Positions 22,939 to 35,720 are shown, counted from the first letter of the stretch. The stretch is 64,000 bases of DNA from Spinacia oleracea (GCF_020520425.1 NC_079490.1:2666001-2730000); one strand, 5' to 3'. Notes: a model not told the origin generated them from the letters alone. Program-made: numbers and translations.

Positions 22939-23900
22939 TTAAAAATACATGAAAAAATAAGAAATCATTGATAATAGATGAACATACCACGTTGACCACA
23001 GAATTAGCTGAAAACAGATATTTTTGATCAGAAATTCGGCATCAATCAACCAATAAAGTCCCAGAATAATCACAGCTTCGGACAATACCAGCTTGGCAGC
23101 AAGAATGAAGAAGAGTGGTGTGACAAGAGTCACTGTGATATCCAACAAGCCCTTAACTAATTAAACTAAACCATGATTAATTGATCAATAAAATCAACCC
23201 TCATTCAACACTAATAAAACTTAGGCCGCTTATTTTTGTATCTTAGGTTTAGTTTTTGGCGTTGTCATTGCACTAATTATGCTAGGCATTAACAAATTTT
23301 CATGGTATCCTACATCATTCAGAGAAATTAAGTGCAAAATTATTTAATTAGTAAAAAGTTATTGATAAGTGGTGATTAACCAAGATTAATTTTAGGCAAA
23401 TGTCCTGAATATCGTAATATGTACCAACATCAAAACATGCCTATATCAGCCTTCATCTGAAATCTATGAAACACAAAAACTAAACAAATAAAATCATATT
23501 CGGATTAGTCGATTACCTTTATACCCTAAAACATTTAAACCAATATGAAAACCTAATTCCGCTCAAATCCTCCCTAAGATCGATCCCCCAAAACCCTAAT
23601 CTCACAATACATAGCCGTACAAGAAATAAAAGAACCCTAAATTCGGTGAAATCCATAACAAACAAGAAAAAGAAGCAACAAAATTGCAGTAAAATCAACA
23701 TGAAGTACAAACGAAATCGACAAAAACATCACAAAAAATCATAGATTGAAGCTAAAACGTAACAACCTTGGAAAATGGCGAGAGTGATGTACTTTTCGAG
23801 GTTGAGAATAAGTAGATGCCATAGTTTCCTCTTGTTCAGATCTGCGAGTGTATACAGCTAACTGAACTTTGGATGCTCGCTTCTATGTGCTTCCAACCTC
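22939..23900 (-). other. Probable captured 5' leader of the same ABCC gene
   Basis: On the minus strand, a CT-rich leader-like block with an ATG (about 23900-23770; reads M-A-S-T-Y-S-Q-P-R-K) ends at CCAAG|GTTGTT. A later block (about 23150-22975) ends TCAACGTG|GTATGT. Both look like exons ending at splice donors, and they precede the ABCC start exon in the right order. They may be 5' UTR exons of the captured gene. Neither encodes anything recognisable, so the 69-codon hydrophobic frame at 22939-23148 should not be called a gene. Confidence 0.35.
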
Positions 23901-24385
23901 GCGGAGATTTTATCACTCTGGTTTATCAGATCGAGAGATGCAGCGTGGAGGAAGAGAGATAGAAAAGCTTGATTTTTTTTTTCAATGAAACAAAGTTTGG
24001 GAGATTTGAAGAAGAAAGAGCAAGAGACCCGGTATCAACAAAAAAAGGTCTCTTCTTTTTCTACTTCTCTAGTTCTCTGTAGTCACGTGGGTCCAGTGCA
24101 TTTAGAGACCCATTAAAATAAATAACGGGTCTCTTATTTATCTTTCCTTATTTTCTCCAAATAAAAAGTGGGCCCTTTGATAAATTAGAGACCCGTTAAA
24201 CAAAATAACGGGTCTCTTGCTTTTCTAATTCTTTTTTTTTGCTGTCTTATTTCACTTAGTAGAGACCCGTTATCTCTAAAAATGGATCTCTTATATTAAA
24301 GAGACCGGTTATCTCAATCAATGGGTCTTTTCTTAAGGGTCTCTTTGCCCATTTTTGTAGTAGTGAATAATTTAGATATTTCAGG

Positions 24386-24678
24386 GGTTAAATTATTTTT
24401 TACCACCTAAAAAAATTGACAAATTGTTTTTTACCACCTCTTAACTACAAAATGGATAAAAAATTTATGTGAATTAATGAGAATTAAGGAAAATAGTTGC
24501 TTTTATGCATGAAAATCGTGGAGAAGAGAAGGAAACAAAAAATATAGTAGGTGAAATGGATCCGGATAACGTTTCCTTGCATTTTTCGGTTAAGAGGTGG
24601 TAAAAAACAATTTTTATTTTATTTTTAGGAGGTAAAAGACAACTTATATTTTTTTAGGTGGTAAAAAATAATTTAACC
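24386..24678. mobile_element. 293-bp MULE-like MITE with perfect 9-bp duplication
   Basis: TATTTCAGG flanks both sides (24377-24385 and 24679-24687). Ends are GGTTAAATTATTTTTTACCA and its exact inverse, continuing CCTAAAAAAA. Inner arms repeat the ACCACCTCTTAAC/GTTAAGAGGTGG pair, so the element can fold back along much of its length. It starts only 20 bp from the right end of the CACTA element. Confidence 0.85.
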
Positions 24679-24687
24679 TATTTCAGG

Positions 24688-25757
24688 TAGTAGCTTTTAT
24701 GTTTCTTAAACTTAATTTATTTATCTTAAACATAATTTATATTTAATTTTCCCCGAAAAAAGTGAAAATGTTGAAAATAAAAAAGTATATATTGTACATT
24801 GTTTAATTGGTCAATTTGAAGAAATTGTGTTTTACATAAACATAATATTTTTTCGTTGTTATTTTTAATTTTATCTCATTTTTTCTTAATCACATATAAC
24901 AAAATACAAATTAATTGTACATTATTATAAATATTTTCTAATTGTATATTATTATTTACGAGTAATTAATAATACTTCGTAAACAAATCACAAAATGACT
25001 CTTCCATTTACCGCGCCTCTTTGATAGACCCGAAACTTCTCTACATGCGGAATAATTTGACAATACCCAATTAGACTTCTGGAAAAAAAAAATATAAACA
25101 AATTAATAAAATTAAAGCTTTTACAATAATTTAGATATATTAGCTTTTATTTTTCTTAAACTTAATTTATTTTCTTAAACATTTTTCTTTAATTTTCCCC
25201 TAACAAAGTGAAAATGTTAAAAATAAATAAGTCTATATTGTACATGAAAATATTCCCATTCTCTTTAGATGAGTGTGGTAACCCAATAAAAGAAGAACCA
25301 GAGAGGATGATATTAACGCTAACAGCATAAGCAGAGTAACGCCTAAACAAATTATTTAATTGGTACTGCGTAAAATCTAATGTCATTATATTACGACTAC
25401 GCTCCGACATCTCTTTGCGATATATCTTAACAACCTCAATTCAACTTCTACCATTCTTGATATCTTGATCCATGGGATAAGAATAGATCTTGATTCATGA
25501 GATGAGAATTTCTTTTTAATTTTCCGTAAAAATGTTGAAAATAAAAAGTATAATGTACACCTTGTTTAATTGGTCTATTTAAAATAATCGTTTTTTACAT
25601 AAATTTAATATTTTTCTACGTCGTTATTTTTAATTTTTATTTCATATTTTCTCAATCATATGTAACAAAATACAAATAAATTGTATATTATTATAAATAT
25701 TTGATAATTGTAAATTATTGTTTACGAGTAATTAATAGTATTTTGTAAACAAAATTA
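24688..25757. repeat. Three diverged tandem copies of an AT-rich repeat
   Basis: The words TTTCTTAAACTTAATTTATT, GAAAATGTTGAAAATAAA, GTTTAATTGGTC and TTTACGAGTAATTAATA recur in order at about 24700-24996 and 25500-25757. A partial copy lies at 25130-25246. A further shared piece (TTAGACTTCTGGAAAAAA near 25070) reappears near 26248. No coding potential; origin unknown. Confidence 0.6.
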
Positions 25758-27158
25758 GTAACATCTGTGCATTGTATGGGTCCTAAGTTAGTTAAAACAT
25801 AATACAAAACCAATAATACGATATACATGGCAATAAAGAAAACAAATCAATAAAAATAAATTGACAAATAAATAACAATTCAAACAACTTAATACTTATA
25901 CATAAATTACAATATAAAAGTCAACATCAAAATGAAGATGAACCATATAAAATAAAGGCTACATAGCTACACCTAAAAAATAAAAAATAATAATAAAAAA
26001 AAAAAACGTTTACCAACTACCAAAATTAACAGCAACGAATAACATCTTGATTACTAATGTCTAATGCGAAAAACATTCTTAGATAAAAAAATCAACGAAC
26101 TCACTATTGCCAACGTTTACTAAAAAAAGTCAAATATGTCAAATACCAATAGACATCTCATTTCGATGAAACAACATACATCATACTCGTGTAACTTAGA
26201 CTGCAACTTCGTCTATATCGAGTATAACTTCACAAAACCCCAGTTAGACTTCTAGATAAAAAAAAAAAAATTATAAACAAATCATAAATAATAAATAAAA
26301 TTAAAAAACTGAAAAAGCTGAAAAGGTTCTTTACCATATGAGGTTGATGATTGTTATTGTAAGTTGGCGTACACTTAAAAAATTCCATTCTGTAATCGAC
26401 TTATTATGCTTTTTTAAATTCGTTTGTGTTGCGTTCGCGTTCGAAGAATTTATATAACTTGTAGGTGTTTCATACCAATGAGAACGTTACGATCAATTAT
26501 TGTATCCTAACACAATCAAGCACAATATCTCCGTTAAGTATTGTTGCCAATGAATCACAGGGAAGTCAATAATGGGCCAACATTAAGGCCCCCTTTCTTT
26601 GGAGTGTCCATGACCCTATCTCGTGGCCCAATCTCCTTTAAAACTTTGGCAAACATCTTTGTGAACATTTTTTTTTTAAGTAAACACTTTTTTAAGATAA
26701 TACGGAGTACATTTTAATACACATCTTAAGGTTGAATTCCAGCTTGAAAAGTCGAGTTTTCATGCACCCACTTTTTCCCTACAACTAGAACGATTCCTAC
26801 TTCCTAGAGTAATTGCTAATAAAGTAATACACGTGTATATTTGTAGAAGAAATGAGAGTCAAAAACTTTTTTTTTTTTGGGGCTGAATATGACCTTAAGG
26901 TGCGTTTATTATAAACTACTCCGTATTAGCATAAAATGTGTTCTCTATATATATATAAAAAAAAAGTTTAAAAATGAGCTTTCACAAAAATGGTAACATA
27001 AGAAGTCTTTTCTCACAAATAGAAAAAATGTATATTAGCCTGTCGCAATGTGTTTTGTACGAGGGGAACACCTAAAACATTAAATAGATACACGTACCAT
27101 TAATGATATTTCTTATATCATTAAGACGAAGTGAACATTTTATTAAGACGAAGAAGGA
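25758..27158. other. No gene recognised
   Basis: AT-rich DNA with short frames only. A few TACGGAGTA-like words (26700, 26925) recall Stowaway ends but have no partner. Confidence 0.4.
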
Positions 27159-27286
27159 TTTTTTTTATTTTTTTTTTGCGAATGAGTCATGAGGGTAAGA
27201 GAAATTATAAACGAAAACGGGAGTATTCAAACCTGAAACATATCGTACACTAACCGTTTGTATAACCACTAGGTCAAGACTTCATT
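27159..27286 (-). mobile_element. tRNA-derived SINE, minus strand
   Basis: A T-rich tail (27159-27177) precedes, on the minus strand, an A-box-like CCTAGTGGTTATACAAACGG, a B-box-like CAGGTTTGAATACTCCCG and the 3' end GACTCATTCGC. The order and sequence match the SINE at 19268-19406. A hAT-like repeat abuts its 5' end. Confidence 0.6.
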
Positions 27287-27287
27287 T

Positions 27288-27454
27288 AGGGTTGTCAAGA
27301 ACTGAACAAATCCAACCGATTTCTGACAAAAATCGATGTGACGCGGGAAAAAAAATTATCACGTTCAATCCGCATAAGCATAATGGCCCTGTACAACTAC
27401 ATTATTCGATTATACCCGACCTGCAACTGACCGATGACCCGAATTGACACCCCT
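27288..27454. mobile_element. Decayed hAT-like MITE
   Basis: Ends AGGGTTGTCAA and TTGACACCCCT are inverted repeats. The interior is rich in ATCGATG and GACCCGA words. Flanks CTTCATTT and CTTTATTA match at 6 of 8 positions. The same ends occur on the element that hosts the Athila insertion (45114-58926). Confidence 0.55.
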
Positions 27455-29337
27455 CTTTATTAATCAATCAATTATAAGTACTTAGTATAATTCTTATTGA
27501 CTTTCACGATCATGGGTCCTTTGGATCTAATGTAGGCCGTAACCACGCCTACTTTGGATCTTAATTATGGTCCCTTTTACATCATCACCCTTCATTAAAG
27601 AGAAAGAATCAAAGAAGGGCATAATAATAGAGGAATTAGTAGCCCATGTCAAATTGTCATATAGGCCCATATTGGATCTACAAAACTAAAATTTTGGATA
27701 TGTAAGACGTGTGATCAAGTCTCGTTCATTATGGGTTCACGTTTTGTAATTCTCGTGTTTTTTTTAGTATGTAAGAAGGACTCTACCGAATCATCACTTA
27801 TCACATGTTAGCCAGCCCAGTTATGTGATTATACGCTTAATTTTCCACCAACTCCACCAACTTGTGTTGGCTTTCTATAAAAATAATAATTTAGGAGAGG
27901 AATTTTCAATAAAGGTTGTACACATGTAGTTACTTAAAGTATAATTTAACCAACTAAACTACATTAGTAGATATCCACTTAAATTACTTAAATACCCGAA
28001 AACAGAAGTCATGGGCAATATCATCACGGACTTACATTTTGCTTGGGTTTCCTTTTGAGATTGATTGACAATTAAACTAAGTAATATCTTGTTGACTAGC
28101 TACATATACTAGGATTAGACTCTAGGATTCGAACTTTCAACCTATTTCCCATGTTATGTCAAAACCATAATTCACAATAAACCTAATTAAGATCCATAAT
28201 CTAAGCTATAATTTACTAGTTTATCATAGATTATTATTGGCCAATCATTAGAGAGTAGGGGTTACAATTTGAGTCAATGGGTTGGTTCCGGGTTTAAATT
28301 TGATTTCAGGTCGATCTCGGGTTCGTCTGAAATTATGAGAAATAGTTTAAAATTTGATACTACTACGAGAAATGATAATGGGTCAAACCGGGGTGAATTC
28401 GGCTAGTTCATGTTCGAGTTAGATCGGATATTGTCAACTATGGATGTCAAATCGAGTCATCGGTTGATTATGGGTCGAGATAAATCCGGTCGTTTTAGTC
28501 GGATAATGTTTTGCGTGGGCCATTCAGTTGGGCTGTCAAATCGGGTCGTCGATCAGTTACCAATCGGTTTGGGTATAATCATATAGTACTTGTGCGGCGT
28601 CATTGTCCTCATGCAGATTGAATGTGTGAATTTGTTTTTTCTAAGCACTTTGGTTTATGTCAGATGTCGGTTGAATCTGGTCATTTTTTAACAGACTTAA
28701 ATAATTATACCCATACGAAATAAATATGCATTTTCTTTTTATCTAGGTCACTTTTATTTTTGTCGGATATAAGTTGGATCAATTCATCATTTGATAGCCC
28801 TAGTGCCAATATGCCAACACTATAAGTCTATAACAAAGAGGGCCAAAGCTTCTAAATTCAAGTACTTCCAAAATTAAAATTCATGATTTGTCAAATTTTC
28901 TGTAAATAGGTAGCTAAAAGGGTGGAGTATTTAACTATAAAAATGTCGTATTTATAAAAGTAGAAAAGCCTATAAAAAGAAACTGAGACAAGTGTAGAAT
29001 AGGGCCAGGGCCCGTACAGGCCTGCAAAAAGATGGCATATAAGGCTAAAAGCCCGGAGCCCTAAAAGAATATAGTGGGGGCCCATTCTATTATTTATGCA
29101 GGCCTCTTTAGCCCAATAGGTAATAGGGTGTGTGTTCAGACTTTTTTTTCTGTTTTCACCTCTGTTGTTTTTTTATTCACTGTACAGTAACTCAGTAAGT
29201 GACTGCCACCATTTACTGAAATAGATTGATGAATTTTTTAACGAGTTATTTATTTTATGTAAAATTAAGGGTGTGTTTAATGTTTATTCATCTTTATGTT
29301 CGTTCTATTCATCTTATTTTCACTTATTTTTAAAAAA
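27455..29337. other. No gene; GC-richer repeat debris
   Basis: Contains degenerate GGGTCG/TCGGGTC-rich stretches (about 28260-28600) that start TAGGGG near 28256 and end GATAGCCCTA near 28800. There is also a GGGCCC-rich patch (about 28990-29115). These resemble decayed TIR repeats. No gene is supported. Confidence 0.4.
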
Positions 29338-29788
29338 AAATTGGTAATATTAATTCAACATTTAGCCGATTTTCTTTTATTAATTCCACCTACGATATAT
29401 TTTTTAATAATCTCACATTTACTAACCAATGACTTTTATTGGGCTTAAGTGACCGATAACCGGTGAAAAATTCAACGAAATGGTGATGAATTGATGATTA
29501 TGACTGAATATATCGAGAGAAAGTACTACAACGTAGGGCTTAAGTGACCGATAACCGGTGAAAAATTCAACGAAATGGTGATGAATTGATGATTATGACT
29601 GAATATATCGAGAGAGAGTACTACAACGTAGGGACATATTACCGCCTACAACAGGTTTATGACCTGTTAAGCCCAATAAAAGTCGATGGGTAGTAAAGGT
29701 GGGATTATTAAAAAATATATCGTAGGTAGGCTTAATAAAAGAAAATCGGTCAAAGGTTGGATTAATATTACTAAATTTTCCGATTTTA
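29338..29788. mobile_element. Long-TIR (foldback) element, copy 1
   Basis: Arms of about 110 bp are inverted copies: CCGATTTTCTTTTATTAA, CCTACGATATATTTTTTAAT and CTTTTATTGGGCTTA appear on the left, and their complements in reverse order on the right. The loop carries a near-perfect 95-bp tandem duplication (29441-29535 and 29536-29630) with one A/G difference. The family's second copy at 41984-42315 has a single loop unit. Confidence 0.8.
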
Positions 29789-30446
29789 AAATAAAATATA
29801 ACAGATAAGGTTTAGGAAAAATAAAAGTTATCAAGTACAATTTATGAGTTTTAATAAGTTCAGTTAAATTCAGATAAGACAAGTTAAGAAAAAATAACTG
29901 AAAATCAAGTAAATATAACCCACCCTTAGAATGCTTGAACTTGCAGAGTGTTTGTATTTATTGAATCTGAAACTAATTTAAGTGGCTTGAAAAGAACGTA
30001 CCCTAAAGGATGATTTATGGTCTATTTGTTTTGTTTTTTTAATTACTTTAGTAAAACTAGTTTAGATAAATATTAAGTGGTTTGTGATCAAATTTGGACA
30101 TAAATCATCAAATACAACACTTTTTAGTACAAAACAAAGAGTACGTGAATATAGCATAAGATCACAAATGACTCGTATTAGTATTGCTTTCTTAAGAGAA
30201 TAAGAGTGTATTAGTAGACCAATTCCACACTGATAAAATATCAATAATATAGTCACTTCCATTTAGTTCCCCTCGTGCGGAGGGGTTCCTAAGTTTTTTC
30301 TTCTTACCTTATATAAAAAAGAAAAAGTCACTTCCATTTTATAATATCAATATAATCACTTACGTCCAGTTTAGATACATGTCATTTATGACATAGACTT
30401 CCTCGTATCACAAGTTTACAACCAGTAAAAAAGAAAAAAGAAAATA
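29789..30446. other. No gene recognised
   Basis: AT-rich, only short frames. Confidence 0.4.
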
Positions 30447-31019
30447 CTCCCTGCGCACCTTAATACTTGCATCGTTTTGACTTTTTGCACTATTCACATA
30501 ATTCATTTTGACCCTATTTTATTTATAGTATATGAAAACAAATGTATTGTTGACTTCATCTTAATGTATATTTTCAAAATATTACTCCCTCCGTCCCGGA
30601 ATACTCGACCCGGTTTGACCGGCACAGAGTTTAAGGGATTTGAATTGACTTATTTAATTTAATAGGTAGTAGTTGATAGTGGGGTATTATTTTAATGTAG
30701 TTAGTGGGAGGTGGGTTAAGAGGTGGGGTTGGGGGAGAGTAGGGGTTGAATTTTTAATTATCTTTTGTATGGAGTAGGGGGTAGGTGGGTTAATAGGGGT
30801 GGAATGAGAAATAATATAATATTGTTAGAATATTTTCATTTTTAGAAACAGGTCAAGTATTAAGGGACGGCCCGATAAGGAAAACAGGTCAAGTATTCCG
30901 GGACGGAGGGAGTACTCCGTAATATTTTTATAATATATAGTTAAAAATATTGTTGGACAAAATTGTACATTGACAAACATGTCAGTCAAAACGATACGAG
31001 TATAAAGAAACCGATGGAG
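30447..31019. mobile_element. Stowaway-type MITE split by another MITE
   Basis: The left part (30447-30582) reads CTCCCTGCGCACCTTAATAC and then TTTGACTTTTTGCACTATTC. The right part (30915-31019) ends AAGAAACCGATGGAG. Joined, they match the 41534-41793 element in reverse orientation nearly throughout. The right-hand TA has decayed to TG. Confidence 0.8.
30585..30912. mobile_element. Stowaway MITE, 328 bp, nested
   Basis: CTCCCTCCGTCCCGGAATAC and its inverse bound the element, with TA on both sides (30583-30584, 30913-30914). It sits inside the older MITE at 30447-31019. Its close match to 38385-38711 suggests both moved recently. Confidence 0.92.
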
Positions 31020-31811
31020 TGCTTTATAAATAATTGGTGAATTGAATTGGTAAGTGACAAAAAAAATAAAAGAAAGAAAAAGGAGATGTGTATGTGTGGT
31101 GCATGATGTATGGAAAGAGGACAATAGATATGGTGGATAGATTGTGTAAGAAATGAGAAATGGGTAAAAAACAAAAAGTAGGGCTAAATTTATTTTTATT
31201 TTATTTACATTAATTTTATTAAATTAGCAATGTAAGATTTATTTAGACTTTTTTTACAGACTGTTGGTCTGCTTCTTCATTAACATTCACAGGGCTCGAT
31301 GCCCACCTCGACTGCAGCTTCAATTCTCTTTCTCTCTCTACCTTTCTCTCTCCTCCTTAAAACATGCCTGGATATGGCTATCCCTTGCAAACCCCATCTT
31401 CTTAAATCTTAACCCCACATTATCTTTTATCCTTTTTGAACTGATTTTGTAACAAATTTTTTATTCGACGGATGAAATCTGAACTTATTTTATCTGAGTT
31501 AATATAAATTTATTAGAATTGGTTAAAGAATTAAAGGTATGTTCTTCTTTTGATTTTCACTGAGTAAATCTTATGGAACAACAATTACAGACGTTCTGTT
31601 CGATCAATGAAACCTGAATTTATCTGAGCTTAACTTATTTAAACTACTCGTAGTTAGATTGGTGCTAATTAGACATGATTACCAGAGATAAACATGAGAT
31701 AGTCAACTTTATTTACAGGATCGATTAAATCTCATTGAACTGATAAGACTTTAATTATAACTTATCTGAATTTTATTTTCCATAAGATGGAGAATACACC
31801 ATTTGTTTATA

Positions 31812-32091
31812 CTCCATCCGTCCCATATTAGTTGTTACACTTACCTTTGCACAAAGTTTTAGGTGATAAGTGGTTGTTTGGTTATCAATTGTTATTTTAT
31901 TGAAAAAGTAGATGTGATAGTAGTTAGTGAGGTATTTTTAATTGAATGAGAGAGAGGGAGGACAAAAAAAAATTAGTGGGAAGAGAGAGACAATATAATA
32001 ATTGTGGGGTCATTCATAATTTAGAAGTGTAACAACTAATCTGTGACGAACGAAAAAAGAAAGTGTAACAACTAATTTGGGACGGATGGAG
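31812..32091. mobile_element. Stowaway-like MITE, 280 bp, duplicated right end
   Basis: Ends are CTCCATCCGTCCCATATTAG and its inverse, with TA on both sides. The inner part of the TIR (AAGTGTAACAACTAAT) occurs twice near the right end (about 32025 and 32061), so this copy carries a duplicated terminus. Confidence 0.82.
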
Positions 32092-32099
32092 TATTAGGG

Positions 32100-32460
32100 A
32101 ACCTGACCCCTCATGTGAGTAAATATGCATATGGTCGGGCTTCGGGCCTGAACTGGTCCGAACCATAAAACCAGTTTCTACTAGAGTGGCCTGTGTGGGG
32201 CCGAAATTTTTAAAATGGGATTACCCTCATGCCCGTCGTCATACCTAAACCTAATTTTACTAAATTTAGCATGTTTTTGCGTGTCAGGTCGGGTCATGTA
32301 GGTGTAGTGATTTTTCCAAAAAACTGCAACTCGGGTCTTGCCCACGACTGCGGTCCGACCAGACCTACAGCTATCTTTACTTGTGACTTGTGAGTACAAC
32401 ACGATTTTTTTTTTTAATAACAAAGGATGTGCTGAAATAACTAACAGGTGTATCAAAATC
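32100..32460. repeat. GC-rich dispersed repeat
   Basis: Contains GGTCGGGCTTCGGGCC and GGTCGGGTCATG-type words amid AT-rich DNA, similar to those at 13300, 35440 and 61600. Ends are not clear and no gene is supported. Confidence 0.45.
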
Positions 32461-32927
32461 AATTTCCAACTTTTTTTTTTTTTTATTAATTATCTAATTG
32501 TATAAGCTAGTTTATCGTTAATATCGGTTATTCTTTGGGGAAGACGGGCTTTATTAGATTTAAGTCTTTTTTAATTCCTTATTACAAATCTAGTTTAGTC
32601 ATGTTAGTGAATCATGAAATTATAACAACAATTTGAATAATCAATCATACTAATCATAGTCTATGATCCTCAAATCCCAATTAACAACATTAATGCACTA
32701 CTATACTCTATTATTCTCCACTTCCATTCCCCTATTATAATACTAGGGTACTCCACTTGTTAAAATCACATGTTAGTCACGTTCCATATATATACCTCTA
32801 AATCTCTAATCTATGAATATACTTCGTATGCTTTATAATTTGGTGCTACAACTTATCTTATTTTATCTTATATGAATTTATTGGCTCTTACTCTGTATCT
32901 TATTTAATCTTCTTATTTTATTTTACG

Positions 32928-33162
32928 GTAAGTTTTGTTTAAGACCGCCTTACAGGAAAGACCACTTTGATTGTTTAACTAATTGGTTTCATTACTCAAC
33001 TAATTAGTTCTAGTGCTTTACTAATTGGTTTCATTGTTTAACTAATTGGTTTCAGTGCTTAACTAATTAGTTTCAGTGCTTAACTATTTATTTCATTGCT
33101 TAACTTATATGACATCAAGGTGGTCTTTTGTGTAAGACCGCCTTATATAAAAGTTTGTACTT
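32928..33162. mobile_element. TIR element with internal 21-bp tandem repeat, copy 1
   Basis: The ends pair imperfectly: AAGTTTTGTTTAAGACCGCC on the left and GTAAGACCGCCTTATATAAA on the right, with AAAGACCAC/GTGGTCTTTT further in. Between them TTTAACTAATTGGTTTCATT-like units repeat about seven times. The same structure occurs inverted at 38885-39083. Confidence 0.7.
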
Positions 33163-33858
33163 ATTTTATCTATCTTATCCTAGTGATCCCTGAACTTATC
33201 TTATCTTGTTGACTCTTATTTTATTTTATTGACTCTTATTTTATCTTATCTTATCATGTCTAAAATAAGTGAAAATAAGGTAAAGAGAACAAAGTCTTGG
33301 TTATTGAATAGCGTAGCCTAACTCAATAGGAATGGAATAAAATTGGGTCATGTTAAATATTTTTGTAGACATTACTATTAACTTATTGAATGGACATGGT
33401 TTTTATTTAACATGATCATAAATGGTTAAACTTACAACCGAATAATTTTGGAAATAAAAATATAGATTTATGCAACTTGTATAGTTCCGTACTCACTTTT
33501 ACTTGGCTTTGTTTATATTTTGTTCTCATTTTAATTCCTTGTCTGTTTACCGTCCTATCTATTATCAATATGCAACCCACTGTAATCCGTATAACTAGGG
33601 CCGGTTTTGAGGGTGTACGAGGTGAGCGACGGAACATGGCCCCCAAATATTAGTTTTTTTAATATAAACAAAAATAAAGTTGGAGTAGTGGTTAACGCCT
33701 CATTCAGAAAACCTGCAAATGACCCAATAATCATGATGTCATTGTAGCCCAGGCACTGCGTATAACATTGACCAGCTTTACAGCAGCCCTTCTAATTTAA
33801 ACTATCACCTATTATTACCCAACTCGCCCAATAAGAAGGTATATATTTTAGCTAATTA

Positions 33859-34144
33859 CTCCCTCCGTCTCTTAATACTCGCACCGCTTTCTTTTTGGGG
33901 TCGTCCTTAATACCTGCACCGCTTCTATAAATCGTTTTTTACCAATATTATATTATTTCTCACAATTACCTGCTAACCAACCTAGACCCCTACTCCCTAC
34001 AACAATCATTTCAAAATTCACCTCTTAAACATTTCCCACTAACTATATTAAAAAATATAGTACTCCATTATCAAACTAATAAGTCAATCAATTGTGTTAA
34101 ACTCCGCAATCTTTTGAGTGTGAATATTTATTGAAGGGAGGGAG
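33859..34144. mobile_element. Stowaway MITE, 286 bp
   Basis: Left end CTCCCTCCGTCTCTTAATAC, right end GAAGGGAGGGAG, TA on both sides (33857-33858, 34145-34146). The right TIR is diverged. It lies just left of the LINE trinucleotide tail. Confidence 0.75.
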
Positions 34145-34182
34145 TAAAATTAAATGTTTTCCTTTAGTTTATTTGTTTTATT

Positions 34183-34740
<558 letters not shown>

Positions 34741-35008
34741 AAAAACTTTAGGTTTAATATTATTTATAGAAATTAGTTTTGGCGTGTGTGAATAGGAATG
34801 TTTATCCTTTTTATGAGCTTCAGTAAAATTCAGTTCACTGTTTTTGGCTCCGATTTCCCATATCTTTTTTTTCTTTTTTTAAATACACTTTTTTTCTTTT
34901 TTATATGTCAGAATTTACCCCATGTAATTTGCGATTCACCATTTGCCACTTTTAATAATGATATTTGTGACTTTTTTGTGTTGCAATTTGTTTGCATAAA
35001 AACAAATA

Positions 35009-35264
35009 TTTCCTCCATTTTTTTTAATTGCATCATCTGTGATTTCACGCTTGCCAATGCACTATTTTAACCACTAATATCTCTCATTATACACTTTAAA
35101 AAGTTATAAAAATTTGATAATTTGAAAGTATATTTCGAGACGAATCTAACAAGATCCCACATGAATATATTTTTCCTTACATATAAATCACAAAAAATAA
35201 CTATATAGGAATATATTAATAGTGCTAAAACCAAAATAGTGCAATTATTAAAAAATGGAGGAAG
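35009..35264. mobile_element. Stowaway-like MITE, 256 bp
   Basis: TTTCCTCCATTTT on the left pairs with AAAATGGAGGAAG on the right, with TA at 35007-35008 and 35265-35266. Subterminal AATTGCATCA and GTGCAATTATT extend the TIR. Confidence 0.8.
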
Positions 35265-35439
35265 TAAACAAATTCTTAGTAAAAAGTATTTGCATGCCAC
35301 CTGTTTACGATTTTCGTAATATTATTGTGTAGCGTAACTTATTAGCGTAAAATAAAATGTTTAATCCTAAACTAACAATACTTTTAATAAAAGTTAGTCT
35401 AACTACCTTTATTATTTGAGACTCTGCGCGCGACTTGGT

Positions 35440-35720
35440 TGGGTGAATTATAAAGACGGCCATGGGCGAGGCCCGACCCGGTCCAGCATGGAGCATGAAA
35501 TCGTGGGTTGTGGGTCGGGTTTAGACCGTATATTTTGGGAAAAGATAAGACACGATTTAACCCGGTAGACAAAGCATGCCAAATTTAGTAAAATTAGATT
35601 TAGATCAGACGGTCCGAATCGACCTGCCATGGCATCTTGTGGGCCCGGGTCATATTTTGAAATCTACGGTCCGACTCGGCTCGGTATGTTGGGGAGTGGG
35701 CTGGAGTGGGAAGTGCGAAG
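35440..35720. repeat. GC-rich CCCGACCCG-type repeat
   Basis: Rich in GGCCCGACCCGG, GGGTCGGGTT and GGTCCGACTCGG words. Frames across it are compositional artefacts. Element ends could not be set. Confidence 0.45.

Larger units (their letters stand above)
20479..24365. mobile_element. Pack-CACTA element, 3,887 bp, carrying a host gene fragment
   Basis: The termini are CACTACTACAAAAAAGGGCA and the inverse TGCCCATTTTTGTAGTAGTG, the signature of CACTA (En/Spm) elements. Subterminal regions (about 20500-20960 and 24020-24350) are packed with AGAGACCC/GGGTCTCT words in both orientations, the usual transposase-binding arrays. AAT follows the right end and also occurs one base before the left end, a possible 3-bp duplication. 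No transposase is recognisable inside. The interior instead holds the first coding exon of an ABCC transporter on the minus strand (22004-22336) and leader-like sequence upstream of it (to about 23900), so this is a non-autonomous element that captured host DNA. Confidence 0.88.

Noticed and set aside
22939..23148. 69-codon hydrophobic minus-strand frame
   Set aside because: Looks like a membrane protein, but no family match by eye; it more likely includes leader and intron sequence of the captured gene.
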